Below are positions 9,730 through 17,332 of a DNA stretch of 64,000 nucleotides, piece after piece. Within the stretch, counting starts at the first letter, position 1. Each line of letters opens with the position of its first letter. The notes under the pieces were generated by a model. The model worked only from the letters and a program-made list of their open reading frames with translations, made no database searches and was not told where the DNA came from. The translations under genes were made by a program, and so were the position numbers. The DNA is from an uncultured Collinsella sp. GTDB taxonomy: Bacteria > Actinomycetota > Coriobacteriia > Coriobacteriales > Coriobacteriaceae. Where the stretch lies: assembly GCA_934668345.1 (NCBI GenBank), contig CAKUNE010000001.1, positions 248,001-312,000 of the forward strand. Direction: 5' to 3'.

Positions 9730-10869
9730 TTAGTAATCCACCGCCGCAGGGCTGTTCATCCAGTCACTCACGAACGCGCCGTAACGACCCTCGATAATGG
9801 CCTGGCGGGCGCGCTGCATCAGGTTGAGCAGGTAGTAGATGTTGTGCATCGACAGCAGAATGCCGCCGAGCATCTCCTTCTGCGTGACCATGTGACGGAT
9901 GAGCGCGCGGCTGTAGCCGCCCGTGCACACCGGGCAGGTGCAGGTGGGGTCGATGGGGCCGTCGTCGTGCGCAAAGCGCGCGTTACGGAAGTTAAGGCGA
10001 CCTTCACTGGAGAACGCCGTACCCATGCGACCGGTGCGCGTCGGCAGCACACAGTCGAACATGTCGATGCCCACGCCCACGCCGCGCACGAGCGTGGTGG
10101 GGTTGCCGACACCCATCAGGTAGCGCGGCTTATGCCTGGGCATGTACTCGCTCACGAGCGGCGCCAGGGTCTCGAACATGGTCTCATGATCCTCGCCCAC
10201 CGAATAGCCACCGATGCCGTAACCCGGGAAGTCGCCGCACTCCTCCAGATGGCGCAGAGAGCGCAGGCGCAGGTCCAGATGCATACCGCCCTGGACGATG
10301 CCAAAAAGCGCCTGGTCATCGCGGGTGTGCGCCTTATAGCAGCGCTCGGCCCACATGCTCGACAGCTCCACGGCGCGCTCAACGTAGGCGCGCGTGGCGG
10401 GATAGCCGGGGCACTGGTCGAGCTGCATGCAGATGTCGGAGCCGAGCTTCATGGCGATTTCCATGTTGTCCTCGGGCGTCCAGAACACGTGGCGGCCGTC
10501 GTAGTCGTTGACAATAAAACGAACGCCCTCGTCGGTGAGCTTGACGGCATCGTTGTGGCTGAAGACCTGGAATCCGCCCGAGTCGGTGAGGATGGGGCCG
10601 TGCCAGTTCATAAACTTGTGCAGTCCGCCCAGCTCGGCGATGGTGTCCTCGCCGGGACGCATGGACAGATGATAGGTATTGGCGAGCACGATCTGGGCGC
10701 CGAGCTTCTTGACAGTCTCGGTAGGAATGCCCTTGACGTTTGCCTTGGTGCCCACGGGCATAAAAATCGGCGTCTCGATGTCGCCGTGCGGGGTGTGCAG
10801 TACGCCGGCACGCGCGTGCGTCGTCGGGTCCTCGGCGATCAGGTCGAATTTAAAAAGGTTCTGGTCCAT
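9730..10869 (-). CDS. tgt: Queuine tRNA-ribosyltransferase
   Basis: Exchanges guanine-34 of GUN-anticodon tRNAs for the queuosine precursor. The active-site region ILTDSGGFQVFS, the GIVQGG motif, GIGGYSVGE, the region around PRYLMGVGNP, and the zinc site CTCPVC with a downstream His (ALIRHM) are all present. Length 379 is normal for bacterial Tgt. The ATG at 10869 is preceded by AAGGAG. queA and queH lie 4-6 kb away, so the late pathway genes are clustered but not in one operon. No queC, queD, queE or queF is in the window. Confidence 0.96.
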   Translation of the reverse strand: MDQNLFKFDLIAEDPTTHARAGVLHTPHGDIETPIFMPVGTKANVKGIPTETVKKLGAQIVLANTYHLSMRPGEDTIAELGGLHKFMNWHGPILTDSGGFQVFSHNDAVKLTDEGVRFIVNDYDGRHVFWTPEDNMEIAMKLGSDICMQLDQCPGYPATRAYVERAVELSSMWAERCYKAHTRDDQALFGIVQGGMHLDLRLRSLRHLEECGDFPGYGIGGYSVGEDHETMFETLAPLVSEYMPRHKPRYLMGVGNPTTLVRGVGVGIDMFDCVLPTRTGRMGTAFSSEGRLNFRNARFAHDDGPIDPTCTCPVCTGGYSRALIRHMVTQKEMLGGILLSMHNIYYLLNLMQRARQAIIEGRYGAFVSDWMNSPAAVDY

Positions 10870-11010
10870 AAACTGGAACTCCTTGGTTGCGGTTCATACG
10901 CAAACCATTATACGGGCAACCCGCAAGAAGCACCGACTCGACAGAAACTGGCGCGAGGAGGATACGGCAGGGACACGGCAAATGAGCGTGGATTTTTGGA
11001 CGCTTACCGG

Positions 11011-11078
11011 ATGAGCGTGGATAATCTCCCACTTTTGCCCAAAGCACAGCCCAAAAACGGGAGATTATCCACGCTCAT
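11011..11078. repeat. REP-like palindrome, copy 1 (20-nt perfect arms)
   Basis: ATGAGCGTGGATAATCTCCC at 11011-11030 is perfectly complementary to 11059-11078. A partial direct copy of its head (ATGAGCGTGGAT) lies at 10982-10993. A closely related palindrome stands at 14231-14294. In both places it precedes a copy of the structured RNA element. Confidence 0.8.
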
Positions 11079-11086
11079 TTTGTGGG

Positions 11087-11115
11087 CACTCATTTAAGTA
11101 CGTCCCCAATGAGTG
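11087..11115. repeat. Short palindrome CACTCATT/AATGAGTG with a GTACGTCCCC loop
   Basis: 8-nt arms around TTAAGTACGTCCCC-type sequence. An almost identical unit is at 14306-14332, with the same position relative to the larger palindrome and the RNA element. Confidence 0.7.
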
Positions 11116-11139
11116 GAGCTATTTACCAACCACGGAAAC

Positions 11140-11274
11140 GCCGATGTTTTGTCAACGTCAGCGAGCGGGCCGCATTTGAGACAAGGTGACGTGAAACGAA
11201 AGGGCGCTGACCTTCTGGTCGCGCCCTTGAAGTTGAACGTCAGATTGTCCAAATGCGGCCCGCGCAGCGTCGAG
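11140..11274 (+). ncRNA. Structured RNA element, copy 1
   Basis: The plus strand can fold into one long hairpin: a 14-bp stem (11165-11178 with 11250-11263), GACAA with TTGTC (11180-11184 with 11245-11249), TGACGT with ACGTCA (11187-11192 with 11237-11242), and an apical stem (11200-11207 with 11221-11228) capped by GACC-TTCT-GGTC. Conserved blocks shared with copies 2 and 3 include GCCGATG, GTCAGCGA, AAGGTGACGTGAAA, TGACCTTCTGGTC, GAACGTCAGATTG and CAGCGTCG. It is followed by a GTTACGCGG hairpin. No open reading frame is conserved among copies. I do not recognise it as a named RNA family. Confidence 0.6.
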
Positions 11275-11276
11275 CC

Positions 11277-11304
11277 GTTACGCGGTTTGGTAAAACCGCG
11301 TAAC
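11277..11304 (+). terminator. Hairpin closing RNA element copy 1
   Basis: GTTACGCGGTTT pairs perfectly with AAACCGCGTAAC. The same hairpin follows copy 3 (14686-14712). It ends 2 nt before the stop codon of the convergent SDR gene. No long T-run follows, so a termination role is plausible rather than certain. Confidence 0.5.
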
Positions 11305-11306
11305 CC

Positions 11307-12107
11307 CTAAGGACGCTGGCCCATGCCACCCTCGAGGGTGACGGTCTCGCCGTTCATATACTTAAAGTCGGGGCCGCAAAGCTGAACGACCACGCGGCCG
11401 ATCTCCTTCTCGACGTCGCCGTAGTGGCCCGCCGGCGGCATGTGGACATTGGCCTTGAACGCCTCGGGATAGGCATCCTGGAAGTTCTCGAGCGCAGCGG
11501 TCCAGGCAAGCGGGCACACGATGTTGACGTTGATGCCGTCCTTGCCCCACTCGTTGGCGGCAACGCGAGTCAGGCCACGGATGCCCTCCTTGGCAGCGGC
11601 GTAGCTGCACTGGCCATAGTTGCCAAACAGGCCGGCGCCCGAAGCAAAGTTGACCACGGAACCCTTGGTCTCCTTCAGGTGCGGATAGGCCTTCTGCATA
11701 TACAGATACGTGGCGTAGAGGCCGGAGTAAATGGCCAGGTTAAACTGATCCATGGTGTGATCGGCGATGGTCACGCCCGAGGCGCTGGCCTGGGCGTTGT
11801 TGACGACGGCGTCGATGCGGCCGAACTCCTCGATAGCCTTGTCGATAACGTTTTGCACGACGGCCTCGTTGTCTTGACCAGCCGAAACATCGGCCTGAAC
11901 GGGCAGAACTTTGACGCCGTACTCAGCCTCGAGGGACTCCTTGGCAGCCTCGAGCTTAGCGACGTTACGACCGGTGATGACGAGGTTTGCGCCCTCCTTG
12001 GCAAAGGCGATATCAATGCCGTAGCCGATGGAGCCAGCAGAGCCGTCCTTAAGCGTGGCCTTGCCGCCGCCGGTGATGATCACGGTCTTACCAGTGAAAA
12101 GTCCCAT
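11307..12107 (-). CDS. Short-chain dehydrogenase, 12alpha-hydroxysteroid dehydrogenase-like
   Basis: Classical NAD(P)-dependent SDR of 266 residues. The catalytic Ser156, Tyr169 and Lys173 (SYAAAK) are present. The usual NNAG motif is NNAQ (103-106), followed by ASASG, and the segments YSGLYATY, NFASGAGLFGN, GQCSYAAAKEGIRGL and LEGGMGQRP match my memory of clostridial bile-acid 12alpha-HSDHs closely. The glycine-rich loop carries an extra stretch (about 17-24, TLKDGSAG) compared with those enzymes. The ATG at 12107 follows AAAGGAC. If correct, it would reversibly oxidise the 12-hydroxyl of cholate-type bile acids. The assignment rests on recalled homology; general SDR function is certain. Confidence 0.75.
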   Translation of the reverse strand: MGLFTGKTVIITGGGKATLKDGSAGSIGYGIDIAFAKEGANLVITGRNVAKLEAAKESLEAEYGVKVLPVQADVSAGQDNEAVVQNVIDKAIEEFGRIDAVVNNAQASASGVTIADHTMDQFNLAIYSGLYATYLYMQKAYPHLKETKGSVVNFASGAGLFGNYGQCSYAAAKEGIRGLTRVAANEWGKDGINVNIVCPLAWTAALENFQDAYPEAFKANVHMPPAGHYGDVEKEIGRVVVQLCGPDFKYMNGETVTLEGGMGQRP

Positions 12108-12397
12108 ATGGAAGTCCTTTCATAATCGCGACGGGCGAACCCGTCGACTGCGCACATCCAAACAAGCACGCCAAAAGCTGAGATGCAACTTTAGCGTGTT
12201 CAAGTGAAAATAAAAGACCTCGGCAGGCGAACGGCACCACGTCGTTCGGCGAAGGGATTGTCAAGTACCAACTGGACAAAGCGGCCGAGTTTTTGTTATC
12301 GAAACGAGTCATCGAACACGTTTTGAAACTTTGCAGCGGGGCGCGGGATGTCGGCGCAAAACTTTATTATAGGGTGACGAACAACGATGAGGAGCAC
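12108..12397. other. Intergenic region with nested inverted repeats
   Basis: Divergent gap between the SDR and coiled-coil genes. It holds CTCGGC at 12219-12224 pairing with GCCGAG at 12284-12289, and inside it CGAACG (12228-12233) pairing with CGTTCG (12243-12248). T-runs stand outside the outer stem on both strands. A small RNA or a bidirectional terminator is possible. No gene is supported. Confidence 0.35.
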
Positions 12398-14167
12398 ATG
12401 CCTATGACAGACGAGCTGGACCCCCAGACTCAACAGCATATTGATGATTCCGCAGACGCCGTGTCAGACGCCGACACTGTGACCTGCAACGATACCGATG
12501 TCGACGACCCCACTCTGGACGAAAACGCTACGGCGGAAACCCCTGCCGCAGAAGACGTCGACGAGCTAAACGACGATGCGCCCGCTCAGGACGACGACCC
12601 CGTACGGGATGCCGCGCCGCAGGCAGCCGGCCCCATCGAGGTGTCTTCGGAAGAAGAGCTCGACGCCGTCATGGACTCCATGATGGATGCCGTCAAAGCG
12701 ATGAAGGACGCCGTTGCCGACGCCGATGTCGACGCCGAAGAAGAGGAGGCCGCCGAGGCCGCCTCGACGTTTGTGCCCGGCGAGACCCCGGTTGCCGACC
12801 AGGGCAGTACCATGCCCTCTTTTTTGCAGCTCGAGCATCCTACGATCGGCGCCGACGCGGTCGACCCGCACGCAGCAGGCTTTTCCGTGATTGAGGGCGG
12901 CACCGGCAACATCGCCGCGCCGCAGACCGCCGATGCGGATACCGCCGACGCCGCTCGCCAGACCTCCCCGCACACCCCCGCCGCAAGCCGCGACTTGGGG
13001 ACCGCCGTCTCGAACACTGCCAACGCCGTGGGCACGTTTATCGCCCAGGGTGCATCGGCCATGCGCGAGATGAACGCCGCCAAGAAGGCGCTCGCCGATG
13101 CCCGCGCCCATCTGGCTGAGCTTGAGCAGCGCATTGCAGACCAGGCCGAGGAGCTCGAAACGCGTCAGGACATCGCAGGCCGCTACGACCAGATCGTCTC
13201 CGACCAGCGCCAAGCCATCGCCACGGCACAAAAGACCGCAGCGGCCGCCGAAATCGACCGCGACGCCCACGCCGCCAAAGCGACGGAGCTCAAGAGCCAG
13301 CTCGAGCAAATGAAGGCAGAAGACGATGCGGCTGAGCTCCGTCTGAAGGCCGCGCTCGACGCCGTGGAGGCCCGCGAGGCGAGCTCGCGCGAGACCGGTA
13401 ATCGTCTCGTTCGCCGCCTTGAGGACTCCAAGCGAATCCGCGACAAGGTCCAAGCCGAGCGAGACGCCGGCATTGCCGCCGCACAGCAAACCGTCGACGC
13501 CACGCGCGCCCAGCTCGAGACGCTACGCCGCGAGTACGCCGAGCTGCAGCGCAATCCTTCGGCAAATCCCGCCAACTATACGGTGCGCACCAGCGAGCTT
13601 TCGATGCAGATCTCCGACACGGCTGACGCCCTGCGCAAAGCCGAAGAAGACGTCCCGCGCATCAGCGCCGACCTTGAGCATTCGCTCGCCGCCGCTGAGC
13701 AAGCCGTCGAGCAGGCGCAGGCCCCCATCGCCGACGCCAAGCGCGCCCACCAGGCCGTGACAATCGAAGCAGACGCCGCGCGCGACGAGCTGCAGTCCGC
13801 AAAAACTGCCGCCGCGACACGCCAGCGCGAACTGCGCGAGAAGGTCGCTGCCGAGGACAAGGCGCGCCGCGAGCAAGAGCAGGCTATCGCCAACGCCCAG
13901 GCAGACGCCGCACATGCGCAGTCGATTATCGAGCAGGCGACCGAGGTACACGACCACCCCGAGATCACCGAATCACTTGCGGGCTCCCTGGCCCGCGATA
14001 AGGCAGAGCACGCCGAAACCGAGCGCGAAGTCGACCAGCTCGAGGCCACCGAGGACGCGGTGCGCGAGCGTACCCGCGACTCACGCATCAAATTCACCGG
14101 CGCCATCGCTTGCATCATCGCTGCAGTCCTCGTACTCATCTCAATCTGGCTATTCACAAGCAAGTAG
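12398..14167 (+). CDS. Tail-anchored coiled-coil membrane protein, unknown function
   Basis: I do not recognise this 589-residue protein. The first roughly 130 residues are very acidic (many Asp, Glu and Ala) and probably disordered. From about residue 200 to 560 the sequence is Ala, Glu, Gln, Arg and Lys-rich with heptad spacing, typical of a long coiled coil. One hydrophobic helix closes the protein (GAIACIIAAVLVLISIWLF) with only a few residues after it, so it should be a C-terminally anchored inner-membrane protein with its bulk in the cytoplasm. There is no signal peptide. The ATG at 12398 is preceded by GAGGAG. A structural or envelope-scaffold role is possible but unsupported. Confidence 0.85.
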   Translation: MPMTDELDPQTQQHIDDSADAVSDADTVTCNDTDVDDPTLDENATAETPAAEDVDELNDDAPAQDDDPVRDAAPQAAGPIEVSSEEELDAVMDSMMDAVKAMKDAVADADVDAEEEEAAEAASTFVPGETPVADQGSTMPSFLQLEHPTIGADAVDPHAAGFSVIEGGTGNIAAPQTADADTADAARQTSPHTPAASRDLGTAVSNTANAVGTFIAQGASAMREMNAAKKALADARAHLAELEQRIADQAEELETRQDIAGRYDQIVSDQRQAIATAQKTAAAAEIDRDAHAAKATELKSQLEQMKAEDDAAELRLKAALDAVEAREASSRETGNRLVRRLEDSKRIRDKVQAERDAGIAAAQQTVDATRAQLETLRREYAELQRNPSANPANYTVRTSELSMQISDTADALRKAEEDVPRISADLEHSLAAAEQAVEQAQAPIADAKRAHQAVTIEADAARDELQSAKTAAATRQRELREKVAAEDKARREQEQAIANAQADAAHAQSIIEQATEVHDHPEITESLAGSLARDKAEHAETEREVDQLEATEDAVRERTRDSRIKFTGAIACIIAAVLVLISIWLFTSK

Positions 14168-14170
14168 CCA

Positions 14171-14214
14171 TTGGGGACGTTCTTAAACGACTAGTCAAAC
14201 AAGAACGTCCCCAA
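14171..14214. repeat. Palindrome TTGGGGACGTTCTT with 14-nt perfect arms
   Basis: Arms at 14171-14184 and 14201-14214, directly after the stop codon of the coiled-coil gene. The GGGGACGTTCTT core is the type found in RAYT/REP-related repeats. It may also terminate the upstream gene. Confidence 0.7.
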
Positions 14215-14230
14215 AGACTAATCCAATGAC

Positions 14231-14294
14231 GAGAGTGGATAATCTCCCACTTTGAGCCCCCAAGCAGGCCAAAAACGGGAGATTATCCACTCTC
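14231..14294. repeat. REP-like palindrome, copy 2 (18-nt perfect arms)
   Basis: GAGAGTGGATAATCTCCC (14231-14248) is perfectly complementary to 14277-14294. It differs from copy 1 at 11011-11078 by a paired change: GCG/CGC in one becomes GAG/CTC in the other, so the palindrome is maintained. Confidence 0.8.
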
Positions 14295-14305
14295 ATTCTG
14301 CAGGC

Positions 14306-14332
14306 ACTCATTTAAGTACGTCCCCAATGAGT
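14306..14332. repeat. Short palindrome ACTCATT/AATGAGT, copy 2
   Basis: Same unit as 11087-11115, again between a REP-like palindrome and a structured RNA copy. Confidence 0.65.
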
Positions 14333-14336
14333 ACCT

Positions 14337-14470
14337 GCCGATGCTTTGGCGAAGTCAGCGAAAACGCCCCTAAGCGAGCAAGGTGACGTGAAAGAGGAGG
14401 GCATTGACCTTCTGGTCATGCCCGACGATTGAACGTCAGATTGCCGCTTAGGGGCGTTTGCAGCGTCGGC
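14337..14470 (+). ncRNA. Structured RNA element, copy 2 (divergent, covarying)
   Basis: Same layout and conserved blocks as copy 1, but the main stem has an entirely different sequence that still pairs perfectly over 14 bp (AAACGCCCCTAAGC at 14362-14375 with 14446-14459). The apical stem changes GGGCGC/GCGCCC to GGGCAT/ATGCCC, and ACAA/TTGT becomes GCAA/TTGC. TGACGT/ACGTCA and the TGACCTTCTGGTC cap are unchanged. These paired substitutions are the main evidence for a selected structure. It lacks the GTTACGCGG hairpin of the other two copies. Confidence 0.6.
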
Positions 14471-14495
14471 CGGTTAAGGTTAACATGCACCAACC

Positions 14496-14526
14496 TGGTG
14501 CAAAGTAACCTGACCCCTTTGCACCA
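14496..14526. repeat. Palindrome TGGTGCAAAG/CTTTGCACCA
   Basis: Perfect 10-nt arms around an 11-nt loop ending in CTGACCC, placed between RNA copies 2 and 3. Related in plan to the palindrome at 1291-1331. Confidence 0.65.
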
Positions 14527-14548
14527 ATCTCTTGACAACCAAAGAAAT

Positions 14549-14683
14549 GCCGATGTTATGGCAGAGTCAGCGAGCGGGTCGCATTTGAGGCAAGGTGACG
14601 TGAAACGAAAGGGCGCTGACCTTCTGGTCGCGCCCTTGAAGTTGAACGTCAGATTGTCCAAATGCGGCCCGCGCAGCGTCGAG
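14549..14683 (+). ncRNA. Structured RNA element, copy 3
   Basis: Very close to copy 1. Two differences in stems turn Watson-Crick pairs into G-U pairs on the plus strand: C to T at 14579 opposite G, and A to G at 14590 opposite T. On the minus strand the same changes would give A-C mismatches, so the plus strand is the likely RNA. The main stem is 14574-14587 with 14659-14672. It lies between a plus-strand gene and the convergent queA. Confidence 0.6.
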
Positions 14684-14685
14684 CA

Positions 14686-14712
14686 GTTACGCGGTTCGTA
14701 GAACCGCGTAAC
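14686..14712 (+). terminator. Hairpin closing RNA element copy 3
   Basis: GTTACGCGGTT pairs with AACCGCGTAAC; its last base overlaps the queA stop codon on the other strand. Equivalent to 11277-11304. Confidence 0.5.
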
Positions 14713-15929
14713 TAACAAATGAGCATCGCGTCACCAAAGCTGAAGAAGCGGTAGCGCTCCTCGATGGCGGCGGCGTAGGCATCCATGATCTGGTCGCGGG
14801 TGGCAAGTGCGCTCACAAGCATCATGAGCGTGGAGCGCGGCACGTGGAAGTTCGTGATCAGCGCGTCGACCACGTGATAGGTCGAGCCGGGCATGAGGTA
14901 AAGCTGCGTCGTGGCGTTCTCGCGCGCCACGATGTCGCCGCGGCCGAGCGTGTCGGCACCGTCCTCACGGCCCTCAAAATAGCGCGCCGTCACGGCCGGA
15001 TCGGACACCGGCGCGTCCGCGTCAAATGCGCTCTCGAGCGACCGCACCGCGGTGGTGCCGACGGCGATCACGCGATGGCCCTCGGCCTTTGCCTGGTGCA
15101 CAGCGTCGACAACCTCCTGCGACATGTGGTAGCGCTCGGTGTGCATCACGTGCTGCGTGGGGTCGTCCTCCTCCACCAGGCGGAAGGTGTCGATGCCCAC
15201 CTCGAGCTCAACGGCGGCAAACTTCGCACCCTTGGCCTCGATAGCGGCCATAAGCTCGGGCGTAAAGTGCAGGCCCGCCGTGGGAGCAGCAGCCGAGTGC
15301 TCCTCCTTCATGGCGTAGACGGTCTGGTACTTCTCGGGGTCGCCCTCGTAGTCGGTGATGTAGGGCGGCAGCGGCACATGACCGGCGGCGTGGATAGCCT
15401 CGTCAAGCGTGCGCGGCTCACCGGCGGCATTGCAGCCGGCCGGCTCAAAGCGCACCAGACGACCGCCGCGGCTATCGGTGACAAAGTCGACGACCTCGGC
15501 CGTCAACACCACGGGAGCCCCCTCGGGCGCATGGGCGCCACCGGCACGATACTCAATCTGAGCACCGGGCTTCAAGCGCTTACCCGGCTTGACCAGGCAC
15601 TCCCAAACGTGGCCCAGCGGATCCACGTCCTCACGGCGCTTGAGCAGCAGCGTCTCGACCACGCCGCCCGAGCCGGCCTTGCGGCCGATCAGGCGGGCCG
15701 GCATCACGCGCGTCTGGTTGATGACGAGCACGTCGCCAGGCTCGATATAGTCGATAACGTCACGGAAGATGCGGTGCTCGACGGTGCCGCCGTGCTCCAG
15801 CGGCGTCCCCGTCTCGGAACCCTTGCGGTCAACCACCAGCAGGCGACAGGAGTCGCGCGGCTCGGCGGGAGCCTGGGCGATGAGCTCTTCGGGCAGGTTG
15901 TAATCAAAATCATCGGTACGCATAGACAC
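14712..15929 (-). CDS. queA: S-adenosylmethionine:tRNA ribosyltransferase-isomerase
   Basis: Builds epoxyqueuosine on tRNA from SAM and the preQ1 base inserted by Tgt. N-terminal FDYNLPEELIAQAPAEPRD, ARLIGRK, TAGLHFTPEL, VELEVGIDTFR, GTTAVRSLESA and the C-terminal NFHVPRSTLMMLVSA are all QueA signatures. It has 405 residues, about 50 more than compact QueA proteins, the excess lying in Gly/Asp-rich loops. I chose the GTG at 15929, 8 nt after AAGGAG; the ATG at 15923 is a poorer distance. It is followed on the minus strand side by RNA copy 3. queH lies immediately upstream on the same strand. Confidence 0.95.
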   Translation of the reverse strand: MSMRTDDFDYNLPEELIAQAPAEPRDSCRLLVVDRKGSETGTPLEHGGTVEHRIFRDVIDYIEPGDVLVINQTRVMPARLIGRKAGSGGVVETLLLKRREDVDPLGHVWECLVKPGKRLKPGAQIEYRAGGAHAPEGAPVVLTAEVVDFVTDSRGGRLVRFEPAGCNAAGEPRTLDEAIHAAGHVPLPPYITDYEGDPEKYQTVYAMKEEHSAAAPTAGLHFTPELMAAIEAKGAKFAAVELEVGIDTFRLVEEDDPTQHVMHTERYHMSQEVVDAVHQAKAEGHRVIAVGTTAVRSLESAFDADAPVSDPAVTARYFEGREDGADTLGRGDIVARENATTQLYLMPGSTYHVVDALITNFHVPRSTLMMLVSALATRDQIMDAYAAAIEERYRFFSFGDAMLIC

Positions 15930-15993
15930 GTCGGATTCTCCTTATATAGCTAAAGTCCGTCCTACATCCTAGCAGGCTGTCGGCCCAAGTGAG

Positions 15994-16569
15994 CTAATTT
16001 TTGGCGGCTTTGCGCTCGTCGCGGATGCGGGCGCGGTCCATGGCCGCCTCGACGGCAGAGAAGCGACAGCCGCAGTAGTTCTGTCGATACATGCCCAACT
16101 CGCGCGAACGGCGCGTGGCCTCGGGATAGTACGGGCGAAAATCGCGAATCACCGGGGTGAGCCCACGGGCGGCTGCCAAGCGCTCAAGCACATCATTACA
16201 GGTGTCGAACAGCTGATACGGCGAGACGGCGAGCGTCGTGCCCACGTACTCAAATCCACGCTCCTGGGCCACGCGGCACGCCTCGGCCAGACGAAGGGCA
16301 TAGCAAGCACGACAGCGACGGGGCCGATCGGCGCCCAGCGGAGCCACGCCGGCCTCCCAGCGCTCGCGATCCTCGCCTGCCTCGATGAGCTCGATGCCGC
16401 CGTCGGCACACCACCGGCGCAGCTCGTCCAGGCGCCGCTGCCATTCATCGTGCGGCTGAATATTGGGGTTAGTCCAGCAAATCGTGGGCTCAAACCCCTC
16501 CTCGCGCAGCAAGCGAACCGGCTCAAGTGAGCACGGCGCACAGCAAGCATGCAGCAGCAACGGCTTCAT
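15994..16569 (-). CDS. queH: Epoxyqueuosine reductase QueH
   Basis: Final step of queuosine synthesis: reduces epoxyqueuosine in tRNA. QueH (formerly DUF208) replaces the cobalamin-dependent QueG in many anaerobes. The conserved cysteines are visible: HACCAPCS at the N-terminus, CRACYALR in the middle and NYCGCRFS near the C-terminus. 191 residues is a normal length. The ATG at 16569 is preceded by AGGAG at 6 nt. It lies 64 bp upstream of queA, and the pair may be one transcript. Confidence 0.93.
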   Translation of the reverse strand: MKPLLLHACCAPCSLEPVRLLREEGFEPTICWTNPNIQPHDEWQRRLDELRRWCADGGIELIEAGEDRERWEAGVAPLGADRPRRCRACYALRLAEACRVAQERGFEYVGTTLAVSPYQLFDTCNDVLERLAAARGLTPVIRDFRPYYPEATRRSRELGMYRQNYCGCRFSAVEAAMDRARIRDERKAAKN

Positions 16570-16587
16570 CGACATCTCCTCTCCCAC

Positions 16588-16611
16588 AATGATTTTTTAA
16601 TCCCCATCCCA
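16588..16611. repeat. Half-site of the GGGACGGGGATTAAAA repeat family
   Basis: AATGATTTTTTAATCCCC followed by ATCCCA, lying between queH and the DUF3267 gene. The same string occurs at 19515-19538 and 19582-19606. Here only one arm is well conserved. Confidence 0.5.
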
Positions 16612-16630
16612 GAAAAATCATCCCAAAAGA

Positions 16631-17200
16631 CTACTTTCCAAAAAAGCGAACGCCAAAGGACGTGTCCTCGCAGGCGACAATACGGCGGTCGCGCAGAATG
16701 GTTCGCACGTAATACCAGTCGCCCACACAGCCCGACAGGTGCAGACCAGCCGCCAAGTAACACAGCAGCGGATACCCCGAAAACGCAAAGCCCAACGCAA
16801 ACGCCGCCGTCAAAACGACCGTCGGCGCCAGGCAAATCGCCACATACCGCAGGCGCGAATACACGACCCCCTCGGCGCAGGCATAGATCATGCACGTCTC
16901 GAGGTTCGCCCCAAAGGTCACGTGCGCGCCCGCAGGTGCCAGCAGCTTAAAAAACACCGCATGTACCAGCTCGTGTACGGCAAACGACGCCGCCGAAACC
17001 ACAGCCAAGCAGACCATCCAGCCCACGACTGCCGTCCAGCCGCCCGCGTCAGCAGCATCCAGGTCAACGGGCCCGCCCATCAGCATAAACACCGGCACCA
17101 GGCACACGGCAAACACGCCGACCAAGACCATCCCCCACACGAAGCAAGCGTGCAGAAAATCCTCGTCCTCAAACGCATGTATGTTGGAAATCTCATTCAT
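16631..17200 (-). CDS. DUF3267-like membrane zincin
   Basis: Membrane protein of 189 residues with four or more hydrophobic helices. The motif HELVHAVFF lies between helices 2 and 3 (about residues 76-84) and fits the HExxH zinc site of DUF3267 putative metalloproteases. A conserved GANLETCMIYA-like segment and RYVAICLAPTVVL follow. The ATG at 17200 has only a weak ribosome binding site. It is divergent from metG. The substrate is unknown. Confidence 0.75.
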   Translation of the reverse strand: MNEISNIHAFEDEDFLHACFVWGMVLVGVFAVCLVPVFMLMGGPVDLDAADAGGWTAVVGWMVCLAVVSAASFAVHELVHAVFFKLLAPAGAHVTFGANLETCMIYACAEGVVYSRLRYVAICLAPTVVLTAAFALGFAFSGYPLLCYLAAGLHLSGCVGDWYYVRTILRDRRIVACEDTSFGVRFFGK

Positions 17201-17242
17201 AGCATCTTAGGATAGCGCCCCTGCCACGCACCCGCCCGCATG

Positions 17243-17251
17243 TGCGATAAT
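17243..17251 (+). promoter_or_regulatory. Possible extended -10 promoter of metG
   Basis: TGCGATAAT lies about 80 bp upstream of the metG start in the divergent gap. No good -35 box accompanies it. Confidence 0.3.
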
Positions 17252-17332
17252 GTCGAACGATATGCACGAATTGACCACCGCGCCGCCGAGCCTCGCGCCC
17301 GGCCGCGCTCTCACCATATGCGAAGGAGTCCC

